In this document: piece after piece, positions 36,070-47,193 of the stretch | Numbering within the stretch: the first letter of the stretch is position 1 | Layout: each line of letters begins with the position of its first letter | From: Antilocapra americana | Taxonomy: Eukaryota > Chordata > Mammalia > Artiodactyla > Antilocapridae | Direction: 5' to 3' | NCBI GenBank assembly: GCA_007570785.1 | Contig: ML664163.1 | Location: 310,001 to 374,000 of the forward strand | Length of the DNA: 64,000 nucleotides | Translations under genes and position numbers: made by a program | Notes under the pieces: model-generated | Databases searched by the model: none | Seen by the model: the letters and a program-made list of their open reading frames with translations, nothing else | What the model was told of the DNA's origin: nothing

Positions 36070-36250
36070 TGCTGCTCTCACCATTGCAGGAATAACCACA
36101 ATTAGTCAAATGTAATTCCTCCCTCTCAGGAACTTTATAACACATTTTCCATCTTTGGTTTTGTCTAAATATGATGTTATTTATTATTACAAAAATAATA
36201 AAGTTCTAAGGACACTCTTGAAACTAGATTGATGTATATCAGAAAACCCC

Positions 36251-36429
36251 AGGGACTTCCCTGGTGGTCCGGTGGTTAAGACTCCGTGTTGCCACTGCAG
36301 GGAGCTTTGGTCCTATCCCTGGTCAGGGAACTGGATCCCACACGCCACAGCTAAGACTTCACATGTCATAGCTAAAGATCCCACGTGCTGCAACCAAAAC
36401 CCAGCACAGCCAAAGAAAAAAGAATAAAA
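36251..36429 (+). mobile_element. CHR-type SINE
   Basis: 'agggacttccctggtggtcc', 'cctatccctggtcagggaac', 'cccacgtgctgcaaccaaaa' and an A-rich tail. An imperfect repeat around 'agaaaacccc' and 'agaaaccccc' lies at the ends. Confidence 0.92.
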
Positions 36430-36660
36430 GAAACCCCCATTGTTCCGTTGTAGAGTTAGATAATTTTAGAGACTGATGTTGTTACATCCACTTTAAGACA
36501 GAATGCTATACACACTCAGTCCTCCAACAAAAGGACAAAGTCATCCTTCCCCAGTGATCCAGGAGCGAGGAGTAGCTCTGAATCCATATTTCATGGATTT
36601 TAGAGAGTTTCAGTCAGCCAAACATTCAGTCATGACTTTTGATTTGTATGTATACGTATA

Positions 36661-36853
36661 GGTGGCTCAGACATAGACAACCCACCTGCAGTGCAAGAGA
36701 TGATGGCAGGAGCTGTAGGTTTGATTCCTAGATCAGGAGGAAGAGATGGCAACCCACTCTAGTATTGGGGAAATCTCATGGACAGAGAGAGCCTGCTGGG
36801 CTACAGTCCATGGGGTTGCCAAGAGTCTGACATGAGCTGGCAACTAAACAACA
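36661..36853 (+). mobile_element. Bov-tA SINE, diverged
   Basis: 'ggtggctcagacatagacaa', 'gagatggcaacccactctag' and 'gggctacagtccatggggtt' to 'tggcaactaaacaaca'. Confidence 0.9.
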
Positions 36854-37069
36854 AGTGTATGCTCTGTAAGTTGTTATGCCTTAGAGGAAACACTATACAG
36901 CTACCTAATCTTGGAATGTGTGAAAACTGTAGAAGGAATATAGAATTTTCTGAGATTATTATCTGTAAGCCATTCTTACTGGTCATGTATGTATTATGTA
37001 TATGTAATATTCATTTAAAGATGTTTGAAAGAATTTTATTTTATTAAATTATCTTGCTTCTGTTTCTAG

Positions 37070-37143
37070 CTGAACTCATCCTGAAAGAAGCACAAATCAA
37101 AGTAAACTACTCTGACAAAACTTCTTTGTCTTCCTCTGCCAAG
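37070..37143 (+). CDS. MORC1: MORC1 coding exon E (coiled coil)
   Basis: Acceptor 'tgcttctgtttctag' and donor 'gtatgaca'. It completes an Ala codon and encodes 'ELILKEAQIKVNYSDKTSLS' then 'SSAK', ending on a codon boundary. The Ser run appears one residue longer than in human as I recall it ('TSLSSAKD' in human). This falls at the exon end and could reflect a small in-frame indel. Confidence 0.95.
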
Positions 37144-39277
37144 GTATGACATATAGTCTTCTTAAAGGGCAAACAGGGTCATTGGCTTTTTCCTGTACAT
37201 AGTTGTCTCTTATCACTTACTTCCTAAACCTTTAAGCAAGCTGAGGAGATTAAGTTCCTTTTAACACAGGGTGAACAGATGAGAGCAGAGAAAGGGGAGG
37301 AAACTCAGCAAGTCGGGAAAGGCTGAGACTGAGAGCAAAGATGAACCAAACATGGGTGAATTGGGAACAGTGGGGAAGGGCATCCCAACACATTTCTTTT
37401 AAATGGAGGGAAAAGTATAAAGAAAGGGAGAAAATAATGAAAAGCTAAAAGAAAAAACTAGCCTATCAAGTCTCCCTGAAAATATCTTCAAATTATAGCT
37501 CCCTATGGACCTAAATGAATGGGGAGAGCAAAGAGAACACTAATAAGCAATCTTTCTTTCTATTGCCAGGAGTTATATACTATAATTATGAATATTAATA
37601 ACAATGCTTCCAGCTTGCAAAGCCCTTTTCTTATGAGTTATTCCACACAGTTCATAAACATTCTCTGTAATCCTTGCAATATGTCCATGAGTAAGATAGG
37701 TTATAAAGAACTATTATTATTAATTACAATGCATAGCAACTAAGAGAAAAAGAATGTTGCTGCAGGACGTGTAAGTTGGCCAACTTTTACCAAAAATATG
37801 GTACCAGACTTTCTTCTGTAGTGCATATTTATCGTTTGGCATATTTCTTTGATTGCATGGGGTAAGGAGGTATTTGGAGAACAAAATGCTTTACTTCACC
37901 CTTCCTTCTCCCTCTTCTGCAGTCTCAGTGTAGAATTCTTTCTGTAATTTGCTCTTAAACTTTCAAGGACCAAGGCTGTGTGTGAGGAAGAGCTCTCATA
38001 TCTAACTGTCATGAATATAGGATGAAATCAGAGAGTAGCACATGGTAATTCCCCAAAGCGCTCCATGGTTTTCCCAAAACTCTTTTACCTTTTTGTTTTC
38101 ACTTTTTTTGAGGTAAATGTAGGCCTATTTTATTGTTAGATATTTTAAAGAAAAGTTTAAGTTTTATTTTGTCTCTAAATAAAAAAGTCAATTTCCTTGG
38201 CTTTATATATTTGCAAGACAAGAGAAACAGGCTGTTTCTAGTGGGTCAGGACCTCCCTTTCTTCCTGCCTGAGCCCATTACCTCTGCCCGCCCCTCTGCT
38301 CTGTGCTCTTAAGTCCTTTGTCAGGAAGGGCGGGGACATCTTTGAGCAACTTGCCTTGTTGCTCTGATGTCACTGACTTCTTTAACTCAGAGAAGAGAGC
38401 TAAGCAGAATGACCTCAGCTTTTGACCTCTTAAATTCCTCTAGGCAGTTGAGTGGCTGAATTTGAAGTGAAATACTTACCAAGCATTTACCATTTTCTTT
38501 TACAAGTCAGTGAAAATAAGTTCACTCCGTGGTCTACCCATCAAATGAGATGCCCATCTTTCACATCAGGTGGATGGAGCACATTAAAAGTTTGTTCTTA
38601 TTTGTGAAATAGTGATGATGCATTATTTCTTTTCTGCCTGACTGGTAGGAAGCTACTAGAGATAGAGTTATAAATGAGCTGATATATCAAGTTAGAAGAA
38701 AAGAAAGACATACGGGCACTGGTACTGAGGCACTCTGAAAGGGAGGAAATCCAGGGATGGGGTATCCTATAAGGGGAAAGTTTGGGGGGTATTAGTGAGG
38801 ACTGTCTGCAACTTGGTATAGAGGAGACATTTTCTTTTGGCCTTTGATAAAATTTTGTAGTCACAATTTCTTTTTTTTTGCTGAAAAAGGCATTAGTGAT
38901 GGATCACATGATGAAGCATTGTCTGTTCTCATAGACAAAGGCCAGGTACACTGAATGACTTTCCCAAGCTTTCATGTTGTTTGTGTGAAAGTCACTCTGA
39001 CTTTAAAGGGAGCAGTGGCTCTTTCTACAGACAGAGAGGATTTTGGAATATGTGCAAAAAGAGAACTGTGGGCTTGGATTTGGTTTGTCTCTTTAGCTAT
39101 TGGAACTTCATATCTATCAAGTATTTATTGATTATTTGCTGTGGTAGAATTGCATTAGGCAGTGTGACCTATCACTGTTACCCTTGTGAAACCTCTGGAT
39201 AATAGGATAATAAATATCAACTCAGCTCATTAATTTAATGGCATTATGTTCTCTCCTAACCAAATGTACTTTTCTAG
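37144..39277. other. MORC1 intron (2.1 kb)
   Basis: Starts 'gtatgacata' and ends 'gtacttttctag'. A weak MIR-like trace lies at about 37600-37740 ('gagttattccacacagttca'). I recognise nothing else here: no ruminant SINE or BovB is present, making this the least invaded intron of the window. Confidence 0.7.
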
Positions 39278-39342
39278 GATGTATTACAGAAAGCTCTGGA
39301 AGATGTTAAAGCAAAGCAGAAGATTCTTCAAGAGAAGCAGAG
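39278..39342 (+). CDS. MORC1: MORC1 coding exon F (coiled coil)
   Basis: Acceptor 'tgtacttttctag' and donor 'gtaagata'. It encodes 'DVLQKALEDVKAKQKILQEK' and Gln plus two bases of an Arg codon. The Lys/Glu/Gln-rich heptad-like pattern continues the coiled coil of the S5-like domain. Confidence 0.96.
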
Positions 39343-39875
39343 GTAAGATAGGAGATTTTCTGTTTGTTGGAACCCTCTGCACTATGTTAAAACAAACTCT
39401 GATTTCACTGTAGACAGATTTGGTGATATTATGATAGTTTCTCTTCCTTAGCCTGTGACATTTTATGATATTCATCGTTTTATGATGAAGAAGTGAACTG
39501 CTCAAGGGGTCACCTGGCAACTTCACTTTCTCTATGTCCTTTGCTTTTTGAGCTCTGAATGGTTAGTCCCAGTTTCTTCCATTTTCCAGTACGACTTTCA
39601 GTTTAAGACGGATGATATTTCGGGTAAAAGTGTCACTTACATACAACTAAAATAAAAATAGCAAGCCTGTATTACAAAACCATTGTTTACATTGGTAAGG
39701 TTGACTTGCTGTCCAGCTCAGGTGTTAAACAAATTAAACTGAAAATAATAGCTATTGTCCAAGTTAAGCCAGACTTTGAAAACTGTGGTAAGTTTTAGAA
39801 ACAAGTTTTTAGGGAAGTGTTACTGGTTTTCAGCATTTTTTGGTATAGGTGAACTATGATGTGCTATGTAACCAT

Positions 39876-40085
39876 GTGTGTGTTAGTTGCTCAGTGGTGT
39901 CCGACTCTTTGCAACCCCATGGACTATAGCCCACCAGGCTCCTCTGTCCATGGAATTCTCCAGGCAAGAATACTGGAGTGGGTTGCCATTCCCTTCTCCA
40001 GGGGATCTTCCTAACCCAGGGATTGAACCTGGGTCTCCTGCATTGCAGGCAGATTCTTCACCATCTGAGTCACCAGGGAAGCCCA
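39876..40085 (-). mobile_element. Bov-tA SINE with target-site duplication
   Basis: 'gtgtgtgttagttgctcagt' to 'gagtcaccagggaagccca'. Direct repeats 'ctatgtaaccat' (39864-39875) and 'ctatataaccat' (40086-40097). Close to consensus. Confidence 0.96.
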
Positions 40086-40809
40086 CTATATAACCATAAC
40101 TTTCCTCACAACTTAAATTTGAACTGTTAACTATGCAAGTATCAAAATAAATATTAAATAACTGCCATAGAATTCTTTACTGAAGAGCAAAATCCACTTT
40201 AAAGTCTTCAGGAAGAAAGAGCTGGTTGATGATTTTTTGTTATCACAATGATAAACATAAAAAGTGAGCAACCTACATTTTATAATAATGCTAGTTGGGG
40301 TGAATTTGTTTTTATAACAAAATGTTTTTTTTAAATTTGAAGATAATCAGTATACCATATCGCAGAGTGATTATATCATACCCTCTAATATTCTGTTTTG
40401 GGGTTCCTTACAAAATCAATATTCTTTGTAGTTAAACAGCAGGGATCTAATTATAGAGTATACTTTTTTGAGAAAAAGTTTGATTCACATATACTTAACC
40501 CTACATGTATGTGCATTTAAAAATACATAATATATTAATTCATGTCAGTAACTCCCTCAGAAAGTCTAATGTACTCTGTCATTACATCCACATAGAAGGA
40601 CTGCTAAAGCTTTATTAGTGTCCTTTAATGATAGATATATTTAATCAGTCCAGCAAGTATATTAGTTGTAATAGCCCATGATCATGAACTTGAAAAGAAA
40701 GAAGCTGTTTCTGTGTAATGAGGGGAGCTATGGGATGAGTGGAGGGAAAGAACTACGTTTCATACCATTCTTGGTGGAAAAGAAGAATGACATTTGCCAC
40801 ACACCTAAA

Positions 40810-40965
40810 GTCTTCCAGATTCATGCTGAATATCATCTCTTTTAATCCTCATGGCATCCCAAGTGGCTAGATGGGTACAATTCCCATTTTTCAGATGAGG
40901 CTAAAAGTTGAAGTGGCTCATCCATACCATAGTCATATGCTTATTACAAAGATGAGCTTATGCTT
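40810..40965. repeat. MIR-like ancient SINE fragment
   Basis: 'atcatctcttttaatcctca' and 'cccatttttcagatgaggct' followed by 'gaagtggctcatcc' match the MIR core. Confidence 0.65.
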
Positions 40966-41225
40966 GAAGTCATGCCCTTCTTTCTGGTTCTTACATGAAA
41001 ATATTTTTCAGCCTCCTGCTTCTATGACTGTTTCTTGCATATGCTGCTGCCTCTTAATTTCTGCTTTTATACTTTTAATGCAAATGTCACATAAAATATA
41101 GTACAGCAGACAGAGTCAGAAAAACAGAAGATACTGTCCTTGTAAACTTGCTGCATTAACTTTGATTTACTTTTGAATTTGGAAAAAGAAAACTGAAGAA
41201 TATCTTTTGGCACATTCCAATCTTG

Positions 41226-42200
41226 TAGGTCAAGAAGCAACAGTTGGAACTGGACATGGAACAACAGGCTGGTTCCAATTAGGAAAAGGAGTACCTCAAG
41301 GCTGTATATTGTCACCCTACTTATTTAACTTATATGCAGAGTACATCATGAGAAACGCTGAGCTGGATGAAGTACAAGCTGGAATCAAGATTGCGGGGAG
41401 AAATGTCAATAGCCTCAGATATGCAAATGACACCACCCTTATGGCAGAAAGTGAAGAACTAAAGAACCTCTTGACAAAAGTGAAGAGGAGAGTGAAAAAG
41501 TTGGCTTAAAACTCAACATTCAGAAAACTAAGATCATGGCATCCAGTCCCATCACTTCAAGGCAAATAAATGGGGAAACAGTGGAAACTGGCTGACTTTA
41601 TTTTTGGGAGCTCCAAAATCACTGCAGATGGTGATTGCAGCCATGAAATTAAAAGATGCTTACTCCTTGGAAGGAAAGTTATGACCAACCTAGATAGCAT
41701 ATTGAAAAGTAAAGACAATTACTTTGTCAACAAAAGTCCATCTAGTCAAGGCTACAGTTTTTCCAGTAGTCATGTATGGATGTGAGAATTGGACTATAAA
41801 GAAAGCTGAGCGCTGAAGAATAGATGCTTTTGAACTGTGTTTTGGAGAAGACTCTTGAGAGTCCCTTGGACTGTAAGGAGATCCAACCAGTCCATCCTAA
41901 AGGAAATCAATCCTGAGGGTTCATTGGAAGGACTGATATTGAAGCTGAAACTCTAATACTTTGGCCATCCGATGCAAAGAGCTGACTCATTGGAAAAGAC
42001 CCTGATGCTGGGAAAGATTGAAGGCAGGAGAAGAAGGGGATGACAAAGGATGAGATGGTTAGATGGCATCACCAACTCAATGGACGTGAGTTTGGGTAAA
42101 CTCCAGGAGTTGGTGATGGACAGGGAGGACTGGCGTGCTGCAGTTCATGGGGTCACAAAGAGTCGGACATGACTGAGTGACTGAACTGAACTGAACTGAA
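41226..42200 (+). mobile_element. BovB LINE, 5'-truncated RT segment with mutated active site
   Basis: It runs from 'aggtcaagaagcaacagttg' to the terminal 'gaactgaactgaactgaat'. The palm motif is 'YAND' at 41420-41431: the first Asp of the catalytic YADD is Asn through a G-to-A change. Several frameshifts and stops follow (for example near 41500 and 41590). Sense to MORC1. Confidence 0.95.
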
Positions 42201-42626
42201 TCTGTGTAGAATAAATGGAGGTTTGAGAACATGCTGAAAGTTAGAAATCACATTCAGTGTTAGAAATACCTACATTTTCACATAGATCATCATTTTTCAA
42301 AAATACTGCAATGTACATATTAGACCAGTTAATGTTTCTCAACTCCACTGCACTTTCTAATTCTTATAAATTTAAATTGGTAAACTCATTTGTGAATCAA
42401 GGAATGTTTATGTTTGACTGGTATCATTATTGCTGATCATGTTTATGCAGAATACTTGGCTATAGAGAGATACTGAATGCACCAACTAGGTTTTGCAAAA
42501 TACCTGGATATTATATATATATAGTTCCTTTGATATTTGCCTTCTGAGTTATTTAATTATTAATAGTTTGTAAAATGTATATTTTTACTTAATAATTTTT
42601 TTTTAACTTTCTAAATATGATACTAG

Positions 42627-42770
42627 AGAATTAAAGAAAGCAAGGACACTCACCCTGTTCTTTGGTGTGAACATAGAAAACCGAAGCCAAGCTGGGATGT
42701 TCATTTACAGTAATAACCGCTTGATCAAAATGCACGAGAAAGTGGGCCCACAGTTGAAACTGAAGTCCTT
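42627..42770 (+). CDS. MORC1: MORC1 coding exon G (end of coiled coil, conserved S5 motif)
   Basis: Acceptor 'atatgatactag' and donor 'gtaagtat'. It completes the Arg codon and encodes '[20 protein letters not shown]', '[20 protein letters not shown]' and 'PQLKLKS', ending with two bases of a Leu codon. The 'Y(S/N)NRLIKM.EKVG' block is the most conserved signature of the MORC S5-like domain and is thought to contribute to the ATPase site from outside the GHKL fold. Confidence 0.97.
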
Positions 42771-43369
42771 GTAAGTATGTTTTTGTTTTCAGAGGCATAG
42801 GCAGGATGAGGGAAGATGTGGTAGGATCCTGTCTGTGGAGTTAGATGAGTAATTAATCATAATGGGAGCAGGTGTCGTCTCCCCCATCCATCCTTCCCAT
42901 CAACGTGCAGGCATTCATCTGCCTAATTTATAATATCAGTAGGATTGCATGCCTGCTCTAAGGAAAAAGCACGCTTTTGGAAATTTTACCATTTCTTGTG
43001 CCATCTACTCGGGTGAAGTTGGTGATATTTCTCCAATTAAAAAATAATGCAAGCAGAGTAAAGAAATTTTAGAAAAGAAAAATCCATAGTCTTGTAACAC
43101 AACCCTTTCAACATTTTGTGTAGCCCCAGCATGTATGAGTTCCTGCCAGTTACCTGCATGAGCGTATAATCCTAGCACTCTCCAGCCTGCCTGGATTCCA
43201 GAGGAATACATTCTGATTCTTTCCCAGTGGTCCGTCTGAAGCTCCACAAGCTGCTCTCATGAATTACGTGGAGCCCTGAAGAGAGACTGTAGAAAATTAC
43301 AGAATCAGACAGGGTAGCCATGAGCAATAGGATAGCTCAGGGAAACATTTCTTCTCAAGGAGATCATGA

Positions 43370-43510
43370 TTCATTCATTTGTTTATTCAGCAAGGACTGG
43401 TATTACAGTACCATGTGCCAGGCACTGTACTAAACTCTGCAGACAAAATGGTGAAGACCTACTATCTTTTGCTAAGGAGCTTATAGTCCTGTGAGAAGGA
43501 CAAGTGTATT
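43370..43510. repeat. Ancient 'gtgccaggcactgt' repeat fragment (LINE2/MIR-like)
   Basis: 'ttcatttgtttattcagcaa', 'ccatgtgccaggcactgtac' and 'ggagcttatagtcctgtgag' match a common mammalian-wide old repeat. Confidence 0.6.
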
Positions 43511-43544
43511 AATACATATTTTTTTTATATTGTGTGGAAACAGA

Positions 43545-44110
43545 ATGATCTTTTAAAGTATAAATTAGTTTACTCTCTTGCTTTAAATCCCAGTGCATGT
43601 AGAATATCACTAGTTTTCCTATTCTGCCAGTGTCCTGGCTTTGGGACACCCGCTCCGATACCCACCCTCTGACAGCATTCTATGCACACCAGCAGGCATC
43701 TTGTTTCTCAAACATCCTAAACTCATTTCTGCCTTGGTTCTTGACATTTGCTATTCCCTCTGCATTGAACCTTCTGTCCTCAGATCTTCCTGATGGCCCT
43801 AGCATGTCGCTCAGGCATCAGCTCTGAAGTCTGCTCCACAGGAAGGTCTTCTTGGACTATCTAATTAAAGTTAGCCTCTGCCATCACTCCTTCTACCTTA
43901 TCTCTCTTCACATATTATGGCACCTGCTGTATTTTGCTTATACCGCTTACACCATCTGAAATTATCTTGTCACCTGTAATGGCTTTCAGCCTTTAAAAGA
44001 AGAGAAACCTCATAAACAGGGACCTTATCTTCCTTATTCATAACATATTCCTGGTTTCTGGAATGGGACCAGGTGCTGAGCATGAATGAAGTGATAAATG
44101 AACAAACAAA
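43545..44110 (+). mobile_element. LINE2 (L2) 3' end
   Basis: 'gcctctgccatcactccttc', 'tatggcacctgctgtatttt', 'catctgaaattatcttgtca', 'acagggaccttatcttcctt' and 'aatgaagtgataaatgaaca' follow the L2 3' terminal region in order and in sense orientation. Confidence 0.82.
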
Positions 44111-44956
44111 TATCTGTTATAGGCAAGGACCAGGTGCAAAAAGAGCCTCTTAGGAGGGGCAGTAAACCAAACCTGGGAAAGTTAAGTTAGGTCTCCTGGG
44201 AGAAATGATGCCCAAATTTAGGCTTACAGAATGAATAGTTGAAAGAAGGGCAGGGTGGAAAGGGAAAGGGACGGAAAACATGATGAAAAGCCCCAGATTG
44301 GGAAGGCATGGCTTGTGCGCCAGTTGCAGGTAGCAGGTCCTGGGCGTCCCTGAAGAGCCCGATTTCTGGACGCCTTTTCTCCAAGTTACAGCACTAAGCA
44401 GAACAGCCCAGCCACATACATCATGAGCTGCTGAAATGTGAAAAAAAATCAAGTTTATCCATCAGGCTATTCCTTTCTCAGAAATTAGAGCCTGTATATT
44501 CCCTTAATAGATTTCACTGAGCACCCATGGACCTCTGCAATGATGAGGAGAAATCCAACCTGACAGGTGAAACAAGGATGAAAAAAGCGACTGTCTGGCC
44601 GGTATTGTTAAGAGGGCTGTGTTAGTTTATCTCTGCAAGGGATTGTTAGGGGTGTTTACTGCTTGAAGGCCTCATTTTCCTACTCACCCTGACTTCCTAT
44701 GTCAGGTTATAGGTTTAGAAAAGGAGTCATATTAATTCAGTAATGATTTATTAAGAGATTTTGTATTATGGGACCAAACACAACTGGAATGACCATACAC
44801 TTACATTAAAAAGTATGGTTATAACTAGTTAACCTTGACATGCTTTGAACCAAATGACTGAATTTATTTTTTAATTTATTTTGAAAGATAAATACTAACT
44901 TTTTCTGTTTTCTTAGCTCAATTTCATGTAATTTGTATATGTATTTATTCTTCCAG

Positions 44957-45111
44957 ACTTGGTGCAGGTGTGGTTGGAATTGTTAATATACCCTTGGAGA
45001 TCATGGAACCATCCCATAATAAGCAGGAATTTCTCAATGCCCATGAGTATAATCATCTTCTAAAAGTTATGGGACAATACTTGGTCCAATACTGTAAGGA
45101 CACCGGGATCA
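44957..45111 (+). CDS. MORC1: MORC1 coding exon H (last in window)
   Basis: Acceptor 'tttattcttccag' and donor 'gtgagtat'. It completes the Leu codon and encodes 'LGAGVVGIVNIPLEIMEPSH', 'NKQEFLNAHEYNHLLKVMGQ' and 'YLVQYCKDTGI' plus one base, expected to form Asn with the next exon. This is the C-terminal part of the S5-like domain ('GVVG.V..P...EP.HNKQ.F'). The next exon, leading to the CW zinc finger, was not found before 64000. Confidence 0.97.
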
Positions 45112-45483
45112 GTGAGTATTCAGTAGCCATGATAAGACATGCTTAATGGGGTTTAAACTGATGATGTCTGTCAACTGGAATGATTGTACTGATTCAGATA
45201 AATAGTAACCCAAAAGCCTGAAAGAGAGCACCTGAATTAATAAAACAAAGGGCAAACAGGAAAGAAGTTAGTCTAAGAATCTTCCTTAGAATATTATGTG
45301 AAAAATAAAGCAGCAGATTAAAAATTATAAGAAGAGGGCGATCAGAGAGCACATGCAGTGGCAGCTGATCATGTAGCAAGGGGGCAGAAGTTTGCTGGAA
45401 ATAAGCTGAGAACCACCCAGAGGACACTCTAGGACTCTACTGTATAGAAGTGCAGAGTCCCACACAGACCTAAGCAGCTCCTA

Positions 45484-45660
45484 TTGCTGTTCAGTAGCTA
45501 AGTTGTGTCCAACTCTTTGCATCTCCATGAACCTCAGGACGCCAGGCTTCCCTGTCCTTCACCGTCTCCTGGAGTTTGCGCAAACTCATATCCATTGAGT
45601 CGGTAATGCCATCTAACCCTCTCATCTTCTGTTGTCCCCTTCTCCTCTTCCCCTCACACT
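45484..45660 (-). mobile_element. BovB 3' end fragment
   Basis: 'attgctgttcagtagctaag', 'tgaacctcaggacgccaggc', 'atatccattgagtcggtaat' and 'ttctgttgtccccttctcct': antisense BovB extreme 3' region, 5' truncated. Confidence 0.88.
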
Positions 45661-45876
45661 TTCTCTAGAGTAATCATTGTTGATCCTGAATAATAGTAGA
45701 TATGTTAAACCTTGTTTTGTATATCTGACAAGTCTTAAAGATCTTAATTATAGAAAGGTTTAGAAGAAAAGTCACTACATACACTTGGAAATGTAAAAAG
45801 ATAAACTGAACTTATCTAGAAACTTTGATTTATTCAGATCACCTCACTCTCCAGAGACGCCTGATAATGAAGTGGT

Positions 45877-46096
45877 TTGATAATGATGAATGATTCAGTC
45901 GCTAAGTCGTGTCTGACTCTTGTAAGTCCATGGACTGTGGCCTGTGGGGCTCCTCTCTCCATGGAATTCTCTAGGCAAGAATTCTGGAGTGGGTTGCCAT
46001 TTTCTTCTCCAGGGGATCTTCCCAACCCAGGAATCAAACCCAGGTCTCCTGCATTGCAGGCAGATTCTTTACCGACCGAGCTATGAGGGAAGCCAC
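45877..46096 (-). mobile_element. Bov-tA SINE with target-site duplication
   Basis: 'gaatgattcagtcgctaagt' to 'cgagctatgagggaagccac'. Direct repeats 'atgaagtggt' lie at 45867-45876 and 46097-46106. Confidence 0.93.
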
Positions 46097-46462
46097 ATGA
46101 AGTGGTGTGCTGTGCATTAATTAAGTGTCCTTTAAATTTTGCAGACATATTGCCTCATTTATGGAAAGACATAGGCTACTGTGTATTTTCTCAGTGAATT
46201 TCATGAAGTATGCATAATTCATGCATATCAAAAATTATGTCCTACCCTTGAGGCAACTTCAAATCTTATTACTGTTTCACTTGAAGCTGTAGTTTTAGAA
46301 TATTTTTTCTCTTTTGTGCCCACTCTGCTCGATCCTGAAATTGTCTCATACCAGTCAAACAGGAAAGAGTGAAAGAACTCGGGGGAAAAAATATAAAGGT
46401 GGGAATGATATTGAGGGTGTTAATTTCCTGCCAATGCTGGATTTTCCTGTCATAGTCTAAAG

Positions 46463-46612
46463 TCTCCTCAGAGTGTGGTCTATGGACTAGCAGCATCAGC
46501 ATCACCGAGAGCTTGATGTACATGCAGAATCTAAGGCCTCACCCAAGACCTACTGGATTAAAATCTGCATGTTAGCAAAAAGTCTCCAGGGGATGTGAAC
46601 ACACAATAAATA
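46463..46612 (-). repeat. MER5A-like hAT DNA transposon relic
   Basis: 'tcagagtgtggtctatggac', 'tagcagcatcagcatcaccg', 'aggcctcacccaagacctac' and 'ctccaggggatgtgaacaca' match the MER5A pattern in reverse orientation. Confidence 0.8.
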
Positions 46613-46937
46613 AAACACTTCTCTGAAGAGTACCTGCATGTTACCTATGCTTAGCAAAGGCATACTTTTTCACATGTATTTTTTTTTTTCTCAGAGACAT
46701 GTTTGAAGTTATACTGAATGTAGGAAAGACTACGTTATTTGGCAGGGTGTGCTTGAAGCTATATAAAACATTGGAAGATATGGAATGAGGTTGTGTAAAT
46801 CAGTGATCTACTCACTGGTCTTTAAATGCTAGCATAACTTGGTTCAAAAAGAAAACATTAAGTATTTGAAAATTATGTAACTTCCTCCAGCTTCATATTT
46901 TCTCCACAATTCCTGCTTTGTCTTGCTTATGCCTGCA

Positions 46938-47193
46938 TATCTTTGTTCAGTTGCTAAGTTGTGTCTGACTCTACGACCCTGTGAACTGCAGCATATCAGG
47001 GTTCCCTGTCCTTCACTAACTTCCAGGGTTTGCTCAAGCTCATGTCCATTGAGTCTGTGGTGCCATCCAGCCATCTCATCCTCTGTTGCCCCCTTCTCCT
47101 CCTGCCTGCCCTCAAACTTTCCCATCATCAGGGTTTTTTTTCAGTGAGTCAGCTCTTCGCATCAGGTGGCCAAAGTATTGAAGCTTCAGTTTA
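46938..47193 (-). mobile_element. BovB 3' end fragment
   Basis: 'tttgttcagttgctaagttg', 'gaactgcagcatatcagggt', 'tgtccattgagtctgtggtg' and 'gcatcaggtggccaaagtat': antisense BovB 3' region, 5' truncated near 'gaagcttcag'. Confidence 0.9.

Larger units (their letters stand above)
34904..37069. other. MORC1 intron (2.2 kb)
   Basis: Starts 'gtatgtaatt' and ends 'cttctgtttctag'. It holds a BovB RT fragment (35010-36069), a CHR-type SINE (36251-36429) and a Bov-tA SINE (36661-36853). The remaining parts (34904-35009, 36070-36250, 36430-36660, 36854-37069) show nothing recognisable beyond a short old 'ttattcagcaaacattcatt' repeat pattern near 34965. Confidence 0.85.
39343..42626. other. MORC1 intron (3.3 kb)
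   Basis: Starts 'gtaagatagg' and ends 'aatatgatactag', after a T-rich tract at about 42596-42611. It holds a Bov-tA SINE (39876-40085), a MIR-like piece (about 40810-40960) and a BovB RT fragment (41226-42200). I see nothing recognisable in 39343-39860, 40100-40800 or 42201-42626. Confidence 0.85.
42771..44956. other. MORC1 intron (2.2 kb)
   Basis: Starts 'gtaagtatgt' and ends 'gtatttattcttccag'. It holds old-repeat sequence at about 43370-43500 and a LINE2 3' end at about 43545-44110. I recognise nothing in 42771-43360 or 44120-44956. No ruminant-specific repeat was seen. Confidence 0.75.
2263..45111 (+). other. MORC1: MORC1 gene, internal part (eight coding exons)
   Basis: The exons at 2263-2422, 4199-4304, 24344-24469, 34824-34903, 37070-37143, 39278-39342, 42627-42770 and 44957-45111 total 910 coding bases. 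All have canonical AG/GT borders, and their phases match across every junction (split codons after 1, 2, 2, 1, 0, 2 and 2 bases; the last exon ends with one base of a codon). The conceptual product follows human MORC1, as I remember it, from about residue 142 to 445, with roughly nine in ten residues alike. MORC proteins are GHKL ATPases that dimerise and compact chromatin; MORC1 is germ-line restricted and is needed for transposon silencing in male mouse germ cells. This section covers the S5-like transducer domain and the coiled-coil within it. MORC2 was considered, but signature stretches such as 'WLTRTRESVTDDPQKF' and 'LVQYCKDTGI' fit MORC1. Start, stop, promoter and CW finger are outside the window. 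Confidence 0.95.

Noticed and set aside
45840..45895. Possible next MORC1 exon after 'tttgatttattcag' (reads N-H-L-T-L-Q in the right phase)
   Set aside because: It resembles the expected N-x-x-N-L-T-L only weakly, diverges at once, hits a stop at about 45891, and overlaps the target site of a SINE. No donor fits.
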